This document shows positions 51,288-60,440 of a stretch of DNA of 64,000 nt, in pieces. The DNA is taken from assembly GCA_963708425.1 (NCBI GenBank), contig OY970206.1, forward strand, positions 3,224,001 to 3,288,000, given 5' to 3'. Every line of letters begins with the position of its first letter. Position 1 is the stretch's first letter. Source of the stretch: JACMNW01 sp963708425. Its GTDB lineage: Bacteria; Pseudomonadota; Alphaproteobacteria; Rhodobacterales; Rhodobacteraceae. The notes under the pieces were generated by a model. The model was not told the DNA's origin. It saw only the letters and a program-made list of their open reading frames with translations, and ran no database searches. The position numbers and the translations under genes were made by a program.

Positions 51288-51502
51288 CTCGTCGTCCTTT
51301 ATTCTTGCTCTTGTAGTTTCTGACGTCGCGCGACTATGACGATTTTAAGACGATTCGGGCTTTACGCTTTGGAATGGCAGCTATGCGTTTAGTGCATGGC
51401 TTCGTTGATCTGCTACTGTATCTAGTCGCCTTGTCAGAGTCGCGTTCCCCATATATAGCGATCCGCAGTCTTCAATCAAGCTTTTGTCAAGGTTTCGCCA
51501 CA

Positions 51503-52066
51503 ATGCCCAAGGTCAACGGAAATGAAATTCGCCCCGGCTTCATTCTGGAGCATGACGGCGGCCTGTGGGCAGCGGTCAAAGTGAACCACGTAAAGCCCGG
51601 AAAGGGCGGGGCATTCGCGCAGGTGGAATTGAAGAACCTGCGCGATGGTCGCAAGTTGAACGAGCGGTTCCGGTCAGAAGATAAAGTGGAGCGGGTGACG
51701 CTGGAAAACAAGGACCAGACGTTTCTTTACGAAACCGATGGCCGGCTGGTTTTCATGGATTCGGAAAGCTTTGAGCAGATCGAGATCGATGCCGAACTGC
51801 TGGGCGATCGGCGGCCTTTTCTGCAAGACGGCATGATGGCCACGGTGGAATATTATGGTGAAGAGCCGCTGAACGTGTCTTTGCCGCAAAAGGTGCGCTG
51901 CAAGGTGATGGAAACTGAGCCTGTGCAGAAGGGCCAGACGGCTGCAAACAGTTTCAAGCCGGCGATATTGGACAACGGCGTGCGGATCATGATCCCGCCG
52001 TTCATCGGGCCGGATGAGGATATCATCGTGCATACTGAACTGATGGAGTATTCGGAACGCGCCTGA
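51503..52066 (+). CDS. efp: Translation elongation factor P
   Basis: Relieves ribosome stalling at polyproline. The 187-residue protein begins MPKVNGNEIRPGFILEHDGGLWAAVKVNHVKPGKGGAFAQVELKNL; the modifiable lysine position is in the KPGKGGAF loop (K at about 34). The C-terminal signature is CKVMETEPVQKGQTAANSFKPAILDNGVRIMIPPFIGPDEDIIV. The longer upstream frame to 51374 is unsupported. Polyproline stretches such as that of BchD in this window are typical clients. Confidence 0.97.
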   Translation: MPKVNGNEIRPGFILEHDGGLWAAVKVNHVKPGKGGAFAQVELKNLRDGRKLNERFRSEDKVERVTLENKDQTFLYETDGRLVFMDSESFEQIEIDAELLGDRRPFLQDGMMATVEYYGEEPLNVSLPQKVRCKVMETEPVQKGQTAANSFKPAILDNGVRIMIPPFIGPDEDIIVHTELMEYSERA

Positions 52067-52094
52067 GGGCGCGCCGATCCAGGGGGCGGCTGCG

Positions 52095-52811
52095 TCATTC
52101 TATCCCTGCCTGCGTCGCTGGCGATGCAGGCAGGGCCTCACATTCCATTGTTGCCAATGCGGCGGCCAGAGATTTTGTTCGGTCAGGCTTGAAGGGCGCA
52201 CCGTCCGTTGTGCCGGATATCCGGTCGATACGGAACAGCCGGAAGCCCTGGCGCATTTCGCACCAGGCTATCAAGGTCCAGACCTTGCCCCAGAACCAAA
52301 GGCCCAATGGGCGGACATCGCGCTGGGTGCGGTTGCCCGCTTCGTCGGCATAGTCAAGCCGCAGCAGCCGACCCTTGCCGACTGTAGCCTCGATCCGGTC
52401 CAGCCGTTCACGCAAGTCGGGGTCGGTCAGCCCGGCAAAGGCATGAATCGGTACCCGTTCCGCCGCTGCCCGCGCCGCTTCGGGCAGAACCGCCGCAATC
52501 TTGACCAGCGCCTCTTCCGAGGCCCGCGCCAGTGCAGCACCGCCGTAAGCCCGGATCAAACGGGCACCGGCAACCAGAGCTGTCACCTCTTCACGGGTGA
52601 ACATCAGCGGTGGCAGGTCAAACCCCGCCCGCATGATGTAGCCGACGCCGGCCTCGCCATCGATCGGTACGCCGGACCCGATCAGGTCTGCGATGTCGCG
52701 GTAGATCGTGCGGTCTGACACTTCCAGCGTGTCGGCGAGTTTGCGTGCTGTAACCAGCCGACCGCCTCTCAGATGTTGCACGATCTGAAACAGGCGGTCG
52801 GCGCGTCGCAT
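52095..52811 (-). CDS. YafY-family transcriptional regulator (HTH plus WYL domain)
   Basis: A DNA-binding regulator of 238 residues. The N-terminal winged helix is MRRADRLFQIVQHLRGGRLVTARKLADTLEVSDRTIYRDIADLIGSGVPI, with the GEAGVGYIM wing, and the C-terminal WYL-type domain is RLLRLDYADEAGNRTQRDVRPLGLWFWGKVWTLIAWCEMRQGFRLFRIDRI. The start is ATG 52811, one base after the stop of the upstream VOC gene, so the two form an operon. The ligand is unknown; it probably controls its partner and itself. Confidence 0.9.
   Translation of the reverse strand: MRRADRLFQIVQHLRGGRLVTARKLADTLEVSDRTIYRDIADLIGSGVPIDGEAGVGYIMRAGFDLPPLMFTREEVTALVAGARLIRAYGGAALARASEEALVKIAAVLPEAARAAAERVPIHAFAGLTDPDLRERLDRIEATVGKGRLLRLDYADEAGNRTQRDVRPLGLWFWGKVWTLIAWCEMRQGFRLFRIDRISGTTDGAPFKPDRTKSLAAALATMECEALPASPATQAGIE
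52104..52135. other. Inverted repeat in the 3' end of the WYL-regulator gene, facing efp
   Basis: CCCTGCCTGC (52104-52113) and GCAGGCAGGG (52126-52135) form a perfect 10-bp stem with a 12-base loop. It lies 37 bases after the efp stop but inside the last codons of the convergent regulator. It may serve as an efp 3' end; there is no T-run. Confidence 0.5.
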
Positions 52812-52812
52812 A

Positions 52813-53190
52813 TCAGGCCTTGGCCTCAAACAGCCCGATGGAATTGCCGTCGGGGTCGGTCGCATAGGCAAAGCGCCCCGGCGGGATTGTTACAATCGGG
52901 CTGACCACGGTGCCGCCGCCTTTGGTGCATTGCGCCATTGCTGCTTCGACAGTGCCGGGCACTGACAGATGCACAGTGGATCCGCTGCCCGGAGCCGCTG
53001 GTTTGCCGGGGTAAAGGTGTCCACCGGTTCCGCTGGTCTGGTCATAGGCGAACATGGCCATCGGGTTGGGGCCGCTTTCGTCAAGCATCAGGGCATGGCC
53101 CAGCAGATCGGTATAAAAGCGCATGGCCCGGGGTAGGTCAGTCACGGGAATCTCTGCCCAGATGACCGCGGAATGAGGAGGGGTTGGCAT
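52813..53190 (-). CDS. VOC-family (glyoxalase/bleomycin-resistance-like) protein
   Basis: A small metal-binding-fold protein of 125 residues with two beta-alpha-beta-beta-beta modules. The first is AVIWAEIPVTDLPRAMRFYTDLLGHALML and the second contains RFAYATDPDGNSIGLFEA. Enzymatic function cannot be assigned from sequence; related proteins are lactoylglutathione-lyase-like or ring-cleavage-like. It is co-transcribed with the YafY-type regulator. Confidence 0.88.
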   Translation of the reverse strand: MPTPPHSAVIWAEIPVTDLPRAMRFYTDLLGHALMLDESGPNPMAMFAYDQTSGTGGHLYPGKPAAPGSGSTVHLSVPGTVEAAMAQCTKGGGTVVSPIVTIPPGRFAYATDPDGNSIGLFEAKA

Positions 53191-53253
53191 TACTTATCCT
53201 TTCAAAAAATGCGTCACGCCTCCTTATGCCACACTCCTCCTGACAGCGTAGTG

Positions 53254-54018
53254 TCAGGAGCCTTCGATCAGTTGGAGGTTTATCGCTCCTGCGGTCAGCG
53301 GGCCGTCGGTGCGGTCGAACCGCAAGTAGGCAATCGCGTGGTCGCCCGATTGGGTGTATAGTGTGCCGCTGGGTTTATCGCCGGACAGGATGGGCGTTCC
53401 GACTGGGGCTTTGCCTTCGACCCGCACCCGCACCAAGCCTTTGCGCAACTCGGTCTTGTGTTTCATGCGGGCGTTGACTTCTTGGCCTACATAGCAGCCT
53501 TTGCGGAAATCGACGCCGTGCAGACGCTCGAAGCCGGTCTCGAGCAGGTAGCTTTCGTCTGGAATCAGTTCGATGCCGGTTTCGGGGATGCAGTTGGTGA
53601 CGCGGATGGCATCCCAGTCGATGCTGGGAGCATTGCCCGGCGCGCCGTAGCTGCGCCAGCCGAGGGCGGGGTGGCGGGGGTCGGGATAGGCACCTTCCGG
53701 GACGGGGCCAAGGCCGCGTGTGACCGCAAGATCGCTGGCGCTGATCTGCACATCAGCGCGCAGGCGGTACATCATCAGGCGGCGCAGAGTCGCGTCGGCG
53801 ATGCTGGATTTGATGTCGATGAGGATGTGTTGGCCGGTTGCCACGACGAAGAAATCGGCGAGGTATTTGCCTTGCGGGGTCAGCAGGGCGGCCCAGATGA
53901 TGCCGGGGCCTTTGCCAAGCGGCAGCACGTCATTGCTGACCAGGCCTTGCAAGAAGGGCAGTGCGTCTTTGCCGGATAACGACAGTACGGTTCGGTCTGC
54001 TGCGGCTTCGCCGGTCAT
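53254..54018 (-). CDS. ygfZ: YgfZ/GcvT-domain folate-dependent Fe-S maintenance protein
   Basis: A tetrahydrofolate-binding GcvT-like protein that assists Fe-S enzyme maturation. The 254-residue product (MTGEAAADRTVLSLSGKDALPFLQGLVSNDV) has the diagnostic YgfZ motif KGCYVGQEVNARM and an upstream GLGPVPEGAYPDPRHPALGWR. An alternative start at ATG 54045 adds nine residues, and neither start has a strong ribosome-binding site. It is divergent from the aminotransferase gene. Confidence 0.9.
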   Translation of the reverse strand: MTGEAAADRTVLSLSGKDALPFLQGLVSNDVLPLGKGPGIIWAALLTPQGKYLADFFVVATGQHILIDIKSSIADATLRRLMMYRLRADVQISASDLAVTRGLGPVPEGAYPDPRHPALGWRSYGAPGNAPSIDWDAIRVTNCIPETGIELIPDESYLLETGFERLHGVDFRKGCYVGQEVNARMKHKTELRKGLVRVRVEGKAPVGTPILSGDKPSGTLYTQSGDHAIAYLRFDRTDGPLTAGAINLQLIEGS

Positions 54019-54229
54019 TCGGTGGGTCCGTTCTGGTTTTGCCATTGGACCGAAAGCGTGGGGGGCTTTTTGGATCGGGCTTACGGTCGTAGCGATCTTG
54101 CCCGATAGTGGGTTGGGTAGCAAGCTGAGGCGAGGGGGCGGGGCGGTGGCGGCGAACGCCTGTTTTCTGGTTCCATTGACGGCACCGATTGGGACGCGTA
54201 GCCAAGGCGGACAAATCCGGAGTTGTGTT

Positions 54230-55435
54230 ATGAATCTTGCCTATGGTCGCCCTTATCTTGCCATTCCTGGCCCTTCGGTGATGCCGGATCGGGTGTTGGC
54301 AGCGATGCACCGCGCGTCGCCCAATATTTATGGCGGCTCGTTGCATGACATGGTGGATACGCTGTGGCCTGATCTGCGGCGGGTGGCAGGGACTGCAGCG
54401 AACGTGGCGATTTACATTGGTAACGGTCACGCCACCTGGGAAGCGGCGAATGCCAATCTGTTCAGCCGGGGTGACAAGGCGTTGGTTCTGGCGACCGGGA
54501 ATTTCGGAATTGGTTGGGCGCAGTCTGCTGCTGCAATGGGAGTTGCGGTTGATATTCTGGACTTCGGCAGTGCTGCGACAGTGGATTTGGGGCAGTTTGA
54601 GGCGGCTTTGCGGGCGGATAGCGGGCATAAGCTGCGCGCGGTTCTGTTGACGCAGGTGGATACCGCCAGCACCATCAAGAACGATATCGCGGCGTTGCGG
54701 CGGGTGATGGATGTGGTGGGGCATCCGGCGCTGTTGGCGGTGGATTGCATTGCATCATTGGGGTGCGACGAATACCGGATGGATGCCTGGGGTGTGGATG
54801 TGACGGTGGCGGCCAGCCAGAAGGGGTTGATGACGCCGCCGGGGCTGGGGTTCGTGTGGTTTTCTGAGAAGGCGAAGGCGGTCTGTGTCAAGTCGGACCT
54901 GCGCACGCCCTATTGGGATTGGACGCCGCGGGCGGAGGCTGCCGAGTTCTGGCAGTTGTTCAATGGCACGGCACCGACGCATCATTTGTTCGGGCTGCGC
55001 GAGGCGTTGGATATGATCAACGAAGAGGGGTTGGAGAATATCTGGGCCCGGCATGGCGTTCTGGCACGCAGCGTGTGGGCGGCGTTTGATACTTGGGCAG
55101 CGGGCAATCCGGCGATTGGGTTGAACGTTTCCGACCCGGCGCTGCGCGGGCATTCGGTGACAGCGGCGCGGCTGGGTGCACCGCATGCGACGCGGCTGCG
55201 CGACTGGACCGAACAGAAGGCTGGGGTCACGCTGGGCATTGGCTTGGGCATGGCGTTGCCGGAGGACCCGGCCTATCACGGGTTTTTGCGGGTGGCGCAT
55301 ATGGGGCATGTGAATGCGCATATGACACTGGGTGCGCTGGCGGTGATGGAGGCGGGGATGGTGGCTTTGGGCATTGATCATGGGCCGGGTGCATTGGCTG
55401 CGGCGGCCCGCGTGGTGGGTGAGGCTGGAGCATGA
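54230..55435 (+). CDS. Class V aminotransferase (serine/alanine-glyoxylate type)
   Basis: A PLP enzyme of 401 residues in the serine-glyoxylate/alanine-glyoxylate aminotransferase family. Visible are RPYLAIPGPSVMPDRVLAAMHRASPNIYGG, YIGNGHATWEAANANLFSRGDKALVLATGNFG, the PLP aspartate in LAVDCIASLGCDEY and the Schiff-base lysine in VTVAASQKGLMTPPGLGFV. It could act in photorespiration-like glyoxylate or serine-cycle metabolism; the exact amino donor is not deducible. It overlaps the following GNAT gene by ATGA (55432-55435). Confidence 0.88.
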   Translation: MNLAYGRPYLAIPGPSVMPDRVLAAMHRASPNIYGGSLHDMVDTLWPDLRRVAGTAANVAIYIGNGHATWEAANANLFSRGDKALVLATGNFGIGWAQSAAAMGVAVDILDFGSAATVDLGQFEAALRADSGHKLRAVLLTQVDTASTIKNDIAALRRVMDVVGHPALLAVDCIASLGCDEYRMDAWGVDVTVAASQKGLMTPPGLGFVWFSEKAKAVCVKSDLRTPYWDWTPRAEAAEFWQLFNGTAPTHHLFGLREALDMINEEGLENIWARHGVLARSVWAAFDTWAAGNPAIGLNVSDPALRGHSVTAARLGAPHATRLRDWTEQKAGVTLGIGLGMALPEDPAYHGFLRVAHMGHVNAHMTLGALAVMEAGMVALGIDHGPGALAAAARVVGEAGA

Positions 55436-55872
55436 TCGTTCGGGTGTTACAGGCGGCCGATCGGGCGGCGTGGGAGCGGCTTTATGAAGGCTACGCCACG
55501 TTTTACAAGGTGAGCCAGACGCCCGAGATGCGGGCGACGGTTTGGGGGTGGATCCACGATCCGGCTTGCGAAGTTGAAGGTTTGGTTGCGGTTGATGACG
55601 GCGGCAAGCTGACAGGGATCACGCATTTTCGACCGTTTCGGCGGCCGTTGTCGGCGAGTGTGGGCGGGTTTCTGGACGATTTGTTCGTTGATCCTGAGGC
55701 GCGCGGATCGGGTGCCGCACAGGCGTTGATTGCAGCGGTTGAAGCTGTCGGTCGTGCGCGGGGCTGGACAGTGATCAGGTGGATCACTGCCGCTGATAAT
55801 ATGCGGGCGCGGGCGGTTTATGACCGGGTGGCGCAGGCCACGCCTTGGGTGACCTACGACATCAAGCTGTGA
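55432..55872 (+). CDS. GNAT-family N-acetyltransferase
   Basis: A 146-residue acetyltransferase with the acetyl-CoA-binding motif DDLFVDPEARGSGAAQALIAAVEAVGRARGW and the following strand VIRWITAADNMRARAVYDRVA. The substrate is unknown. It is translationally coupled to the aminotransferase. Its TGA is immediately followed by the TCA (reverse stop) of the convergent DUF305 gene, leaving no spacer. Confidence 0.9.
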   Translation: MIVRVLQAADRAAWERLYEGYATFYKVSQTPEMRATVWGWIHDPACEVEGLVAVDDGGKLTGITHFRPFRRPLSASVGGFLDDLFVDPEARGSGAAQALIAAVEAVGRARGWTVIRWITAADNMRARAVYDRVAQATPWVTYDIKL

Positions 55873-56265
55873 TCAGCTGCCGTTTTTGGCAAGCCATTCG
55901 GTCATCCATTTGATCTCGGCTTCCTGTGCGGCGATGACGGCTTCGGCGAGTTTGCGCACCTCGGGGTCGGTGCCGTTGTCGAGGGCGATCTTGGCCATTG
56001 CAACAGCACCTTGGTGGTGCGGGATCATGCTTTTGATGAAATCGACGTCGGCATTGCCAGTGTATTCAATCGCCATATCGGTGTGCATGGTGGCATTGGC
56101 GGCCATATAGGCAAGCGTTGCCGGCGTTTCGTTGCCAGTTAGTTCGGGGCCGGACATATCCATTTTTGAGTGATCGACGGCTTCGGCCAAGACGGGAATG
56201 CCAAGGCCGAGAACCAGCGCCGTGGCAAGTGACAGGCGGTTGGCGGACTGGAGAAGACGGATCAT
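55873..56265 (-). CDS. Secreted DUF305 protein
   Basis: A 130-residue periplasmic protein with a signal peptide (RLSLATALVLGLGIPVLAEA) and a DUF305 ferritin-like domain: MHTDMAIEYTGNADVDFIKSMIPHHQGAVAMAKIAL and AAQEAEIKWMTEWLAKNGS. The MxPHHxGAxxMA motif is the family hallmark and suggests metal binding, often linked to copper handling. AAAGGAAA precedes ATG 56265. No copper genes are adjacent. Confidence 0.9.
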   Translation of the reverse strand: MIRLLQSANRLSLATALVLGLGIPVLAEAVDHSKMDMSGPELTGNETPATLAYMAANATMHTDMAIEYTGNADVDFIKSMIPHHQGAVAMAKIALDNGTDPEVRKLAEAVIAAQEAEIKWMTEWLAKNGS

Positions 56266-56481
56266 GGCGTTTCCTTTGGTTATGGCGCTTTCCAAACTAA
56301 CATCACTGCGCTTGCGCAAAGGCAACTCACAACGCGGTGCGCAGTTGTGATGACGGGTTGGTCTGCCCCTCGGCAATTTTGATTGCGCGTTTGCGCACAG
56401 ACTGTACCCTTGTGGAACACTTCACGACGGACGATTTCCCAACTATAAGCATATAAAATACTGAAAGCCTGGCCCGTGAAT

Positions 56482-57267
56482 ATGCCCTGTAATACGTCGC
56501 GCCGACCGGTGGTTGGCATTATCGGCAACATGACCCTGTTGAATGAAAGTTACCCTGTGCATGCCGGGGGAACGATGAATTCCGAGGCGGTTGCCGAGGT
56601 TTCCGGCTGCATTCCATTGATCATCCCGTCGGACCCTAGGTACGTGTCGGTGCCCGAACTGTTGGATTTGTGCGATGGTTTCTTGCTGACCGGCGGGCGG
56701 CCTAATGTGCATCCATCTGAATATGGCGAGGATGAAACGCCGGGGCATGGGGCGTTTGACCGTAGCCGCGATGCGATAACGCTGCCTTTGGTGCGCGCCT
56801 GTGTAGAGCGGGGGCAGCCGTTCTTGGGTATTTGCCGGGGCTTTCAAGAGGTGAACGTGGCGATGGGCGGCACGCTGTACCCCGAAATTCGCGATCTGCC
56901 GGGGCGGATGAACCACCGGATGCCGCCCGACGGCACGATTGCGGAAAAGTTCGCGCTGCGCCATCCGGTTCGGTTTACCGAAGGCGGGGTTTTTCATCAT
57001 CTGATGGGCGCGCCAGAGGTGATGACCAACACGCTGCACGGGCAGGGCATTGCGCGGGCCGGTGCGCGGATTATAGTGGATGGCGTCGCTCCGGATGGCA
57101 CGCCGGAGGCCCTTTATATCGAGGGGGCACGTGGGTTCACGCTGTCGGTGCAATGGCACCCAGAATGGAATGCCGCCGATGATCCGGTGTCGCGGCCATT
57201 GTTTGCGGCATTTGGGGTGGCAGTGGCTGCTTGGGCCGCGCGCGACAAGGTGTTGCTGCCTGCCTAG
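56482..57267 (+). CDS. Class I glutamine amidotransferase-like gamma-glutamyl hydrolase (peptidase C26, PuuD-like)
   Basis: A hydrolase of 261 residues with the catalytic cysteine in FLGICRGFQEVNVAMGGTLYPE and the catalytic histidine in SVQWHPEWNAADD. The PLxNHR-type RMNHRMPPDG segment resembles gamma-glutamyl-gamma-aminobutyrate hydrolases of putrescine degradation. No puu genes are adjacent, so the substrate is open. A GTG at 56476 could add two residues. Confidence 0.9.
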   Translation: MPCNTSRRPVVGIIGNMTLLNESYPVHAGGTMNSEAVAEVSGCIPLIIPSDPRYVSVPELLDLCDGFLLTGGRPNVHPSEYGEDETPGHGAFDRSRDAITLPLVRACVERGQPFLGICRGFQEVNVAMGGTLYPEIRDLPGRMNHRMPPDGTIAEKFALRHPVRFTEGGVFHHLMGAPEVMTNTLHGQGIARAGARIIVDGVAPDGTPEALYIEGARGFTLSVQWHPEWNAADDPVSRPLFAAFGVAVAAWAARDKVLLPA

Positions 57268-57328
57268 GGTGATGGCGGGTTGAACAGCGCTATGTCACCG
57301 CTGAAAAGTCTTGATCTGGTTGGGGGAA

Positions 57329-58648
57329 ATGATGGCTGGGTGGTCGGCGATCCGCGCGGAAGTGCCCGGCATTCTGGGGCTGGCGGTGCCGATTGTGGTT
57401 GGCTTGGGGGCATCAACTCTGTTGGGGGTCACCGATAGCTTGATGCTGGCACCGTTGGGGCCAGTGCCGTTGGCGGCGGTTGGCCTGACGATGGCTGTGG
57501 CGATCATTCTGTACGCGGCAATTTACGGCATGTTGCAGGCGCTGTCGGTGCGCATTGGGGCGGCGTATGGTGCGGGGCAGGCGCGCCGCATCCCGTTCAT
57601 TCTGCGCAATGGTCTGGCTTTGGGCGCGCTGGTTGGTGTTGCCGGCGCGACGGCCATGGGGCTGGTGTGGTTTGCGCTGCCGCTGCTGGGCCAGCCTGCG
57701 GATGTGCTGGCGGCGATGCCGGGGTATTGGATCGCGATCTGCGCGGTGATGATTCCGTTTTCGGTGTTGCTGGTGTTCAAGTCGCTGTTCGAGGCAATCG
57801 GCAGGCCGTGGCTGGGCACGACATTTTCGTTTGTGGCAGTGGCGGTGAACATTCCGCTGAACTATGCGCTGATCTGGGGTCTGGGGCCGTTGCCGATGCT
57901 GGGGCTGACAGGGGCCGGGATTGCGTCGCTTGTGGCGGAAACGATGGCTTTGGCCGTGGCGTGGGTTTGGTGGGCACGGGCGCGCAGCACGGTGCGGTTG
58001 CGGTTGCGGCGCAGGCTGCAGCGAGCGGAAATGGCGGCGACGGCGCGGGAAGGGGCACCGCTGGGGGCGCTTTATGTGGCCGAAACAGGCGCTATGGCGG
58101 TGGCGACGGTGATCATCGGCACGTTCGGCACGGTGGCGTTGGCGGGCAATCAGGTGGCGATGTCGGTGGGTGGGCTGCTGTATATGGTGCCACTTGGCAT
58201 TGCGGGCGCGGTGTCGATCCGGGTGGCACAGGCAACCGGGGCGGGGGCCGTGGGGGCGCTGCGACCGATCGCGTTTGCTGGGCTGGGGCTGGCCTTGGTG
58301 TGGCTAAGTGGGTCAGCGCTGTTGTTGGCTTTTGGTGGGCGCGCGATTGCCCGGTTCATCACGGACGAGGCGGACGTGGTGGCAGTGGCGACGCTGATCT
58401 TTTTGGTTTTTGCCACCATGCAGATTGCGGACGGGGTGCAGTCAACCATGCTGGGGGCACTGCGGGGGATGTCGGATACCGGCTGGCCTGCGATGGTGTC
58501 GATCATTGCTTATTGGGGTGTTGGGTTGCCGTTGGGATGGCTGTTGTCGATGTGGATTGGGCCTGCGGGGGTTTGGGCCGGGTTCTTTGTGGCGCTGGTT
58601 GGGGCGGGCACGGCTTTGGTGCTGCGGTTTCGGACCAAAACCGGTTGA
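57329..58648 (+). CDS. MATE-family multidrug efflux transporter
   Basis: An inner-membrane antiporter of 439 residues with about twelve hydrophobic helices. It begins MMAGWSAIRAEVPGILGLAVPIVVGLGASTLLGVTDSLMLAPLGPVPLAAVGLTMA and repeats the MatE domain with VAETGAMAVATVIIGTFGTVALAGNQVAMSVGGLLYMVPLGIAGAVSIRVAQATGAG. GGGGGA (57322-57327) precedes the start. The next gene begins 53 bases downstream. Confidence 0.93.
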   Translation: MMAGWSAIRAEVPGILGLAVPIVVGLGASTLLGVTDSLMLAPLGPVPLAAVGLTMAVAIILYAAIYGMLQALSVRIGAAYGAGQARRIPFILRNGLALGALVGVAGATAMGLVWFALPLLGQPADVLAAMPGYWIAICAVMIPFSVLLVFKSLFEAIGRPWLGTTFSFVAVAVNIPLNYALIWGLGPLPMLGLTGAGIASLVAETMALAVAWVWWARARSTVRLRLRRRLQRAEMAATAREGAPLGALYVAETGAMAVATVIIGTFGTVALAGNQVAMSVGGLLYMVPLGIAGAVSIRVAQATGAGAVGALRPIAFAGLGLALVWLSGSALLLAFGGRAIARFITDEADVVAVATLIFLVFATMQIADGVQSTMLGALRGMSDTGWPAMVSIIAYWGVGLPLGWLLSMWIGPAGVWAGFFVALVGAGTALVLRFRTKTG

Positions 58649-58701
58649 GCGATGGTCCGTAATTGGTATGGTGGCGGGAAGTTGGAATTAGGGTGGGCAG
58701 C

Positions 58702-59385
58702 ATGAAACGATCACGTGTGAATGAGATAATGGCAGCGGCGGATGACATGATCCGGCATTACGGCTTTGTCTTGCCGCCGTTTGCCTATTGGTCGCCTGAT
58801 CAGTTCAAGGCGCGTACCGATGCGGGCCGGATTGTTGATAGCCGGATGGGCTGGGACATTACCGATTATGGGCAGGGCAAGTTTGATGAGTTGGGGCTGT
58901 TTCTGTTCACGCTGCGCAATGGGCAACTGGCCGATCTGCGACGTGGCGGCGGCATGTGCTATGCGGAAAAGCTGCTGATGTCGCGGCGTGATCAGCTGTC
59001 ACCGATGCATACGCATGTGATCAAGGCAGAAGATATCATCAACCGCGGTGGGGCGACTTTGGTGGTCGAATTGTACGGGTCGGATGACAAAGGGGCTTTC
59101 GCGCCGGACAAGGGGGGGCGGGTGATCTGTGACGGCATCCCGCGCAATTACGGCCCCGGCGAAAAGCTGCAATTGGCACCGGGCGAGTTTGTAACGCTGA
59201 TGCCCGGCGATTGGCATGCGTTTTGGGGCGAAGGCGGCGATGTGTTGATCGGCGAAGTGTCGACGGTGAACGACGACGTGACCGACAATGTGTTCCGCGA
59301 GCCGATTGGGCGCTTTGCCGAGATTGAAGAAGACGTCACACCGACGCATCTGTTGGTCAGCGATTATGAGCGGTGGTTGGCCTGA
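58702..59385 (+). CDS. D-lyxose isomerase-like cupin protein
   Basis: A 227-residue cupin-fold protein in the D-lyxose ketol-isomerase family. Metal-ligand candidates are the two histidines of QLSPMHTHVIKAEDI (with E), the histidine of MPGDWHAFWGEGG and E in LIGEVSTVNDD. No sugar-transport genes flank it, so the sugar (lyxose, mannose or other) is not settled. A hairpin follows the stop. Confidence 0.85.
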   Translation: MKRSRVNEIMAAADDMIRHYGFVLPPFAYWSPDQFKARTDAGRIVDSRMGWDITDYGQGKFDELGLFLFTLRNGQLADLRRGGGMCYAEKLLMSRRDQLSPMHTHVIKAEDIINRGGATLVVELYGSDDKGAFAPDKGGRVICDGIPRNYGPGEKLQLAPGEFVTLMPGDWHAFWGEGGDVLIGEVSTVNDDVTDNVFREPIGRFAEIEEDVTPTHLLVSDYERWLA

Positions 59386-59393
59386 CGTCGCAT

Positions 59394-59414
59394 GCCCGGC
59401 AGTATATGCCGGGC
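59394..59414. terminator. Hairpin between the convergent isomerase and L,D-transpeptidase genes
   Basis: GCCCGGCA (59394-59401) pairs with TGCCGGGC (59407-59414) around GTATA in the 38-base gap between two convergent genes, followed by GTTTGG on the plus strand. It probably ends both messages, though the T-run is short. Confidence 0.6.
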
Positions 59415-59423
59415 GTTTGGCGC

Positions 59424-60344
59424 TTAGGGTTTTACCGCAGGTGTCGGGCAAGCGCCGTTGACCAATGGTACGGTGCAGGCTGGGGTTGCCGGGGCGGTGA
59501 TTGCAGGGGCAACGGCGACTGGCGCGGGCGTGATCACGGCGGCGGGTGCGACCAGTTCGGCGTCAAGCGGTGGTGGAACGGGCAGGGCAGGCATCACGGG
59601 TTCGACTGCTTTTACAATAGTAGCTGTCGGCTTTTTGACCTTGGCTGCTGGTGGCGGCAGTTTCAGGCCGGTGGGCATCGAGCCATCGGCATTCAGCACG
59701 ATGACTTTGGCCCCGGCGGGCACACGGGCGAACAGATCAATGACGTCTTGATTGATCATCCGGATGCAGCCGGATGAGGCGCTGGACCCAATGGATTGCC
59801 ATTCTGGCGTGCCGTGGATGCGGTAGCCATAGTCGACGCCATTGGTGGTAAGATACAGCGCGCGGGCACCAAGCGGGTTGGTTGGGCCGCCGGGTTGGCC
59901 CTTTTCCCATTTTGCCAGTTCGGGCGCGCGCGCGATCATTTCTTCGGGCGGAGTCCAGGTCGGCCACTGCTTGCGTTCAGTTACGTTCGCCACACCTGAC
60001 CATTCAAAGCCAGCCCGGCCGACGGAAATGCCGTAACGGATGGCTTTGTTCTTGCCAGTGACGAAATGCAGGTATCGCGCGCCGGGATTGATGATGATGG
60101 TGCCCGGAGCCTCATCCGTCTGGAAGGCAACAGATTGGCGGCGGTATTGTTCTGGTAGCTTTTCGAGCGGGATCGCCGGGATGCTGAACGAGCCATCTTT
60201 ACGCGCGACATAGGCCGTGTCATCGGTTTTGCCGACGGGCTGGCTGGCAAGCGGCGGGGTCCCGAGTGAAGGGTCGGGGATGCAAGCGGCAAGACCCAGG
60301 CACAGGGCCGGCACAAAAACTGCCTTCAGCAAAACACGCATCAT
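59424..60344 (-). CDS. L,D-transpeptidase (YkuD domain) lipoprotein
   Basis: A cell-wall enzyme of 306 residues making 3-3 peptidoglycan crosslinks or attaching proteins. The N-terminal lipobox LGLAACIPD indicates a lipoprotein. The YkuD domain has YRIHGTPEWQSIGSSASSGCIRMINQDVIDLF with catalytic histidine and cysteine. The C-terminal 80 residues are a Pro/Ala/Val-rich low-complexity tail (PVPPPLDAELVAPAAVITPAPVAVAPAI) that may extend through the periplasm. Confidence 0.93.
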   Translation of the reverse strand: MMRVLLKAVFVPALCLGLAACIPDPSLGTPPLASQPVGKTDDTAYVARKDGSFSIPAIPLEKLPEQYRRQSVAFQTDEAPGTIIINPGARYLHFVTGKNKAIRYGISVGRAGFEWSGVANVTERKQWPTWTPPEEMIARAPELAKWEKGQPGGPTNPLGARALYLTTNGVDYGYRIHGTPEWQSIGSSASSGCIRMINQDVIDLFARVPAGAKVIVLNADGSMPTGLKLPPPAAKVKKPTATIVKAVEPVMPALPVPPPLDAELVAPAAVITPAPVAVAPAITAPATPACTVPLVNGACPTPAVKP

Positions 60345-60440
60345 CCAACTTGTCCCTAATTTGGCAGGAAGCAGCGCTATTTGCAGCGGATTCCCAAGAT
60401 TTAGCGCAACTTAGTTGAGCATTGCTGCAAGGTCAAAGCC

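Noticed and set aside
57667..58662. 331-codon plus-strand ORF inside the MATE gene
   Set aside because: Gly/Ala/Cys-rich frame-shifted translation of the transporter; the MATE frame has clear membrane helices and family motifs.
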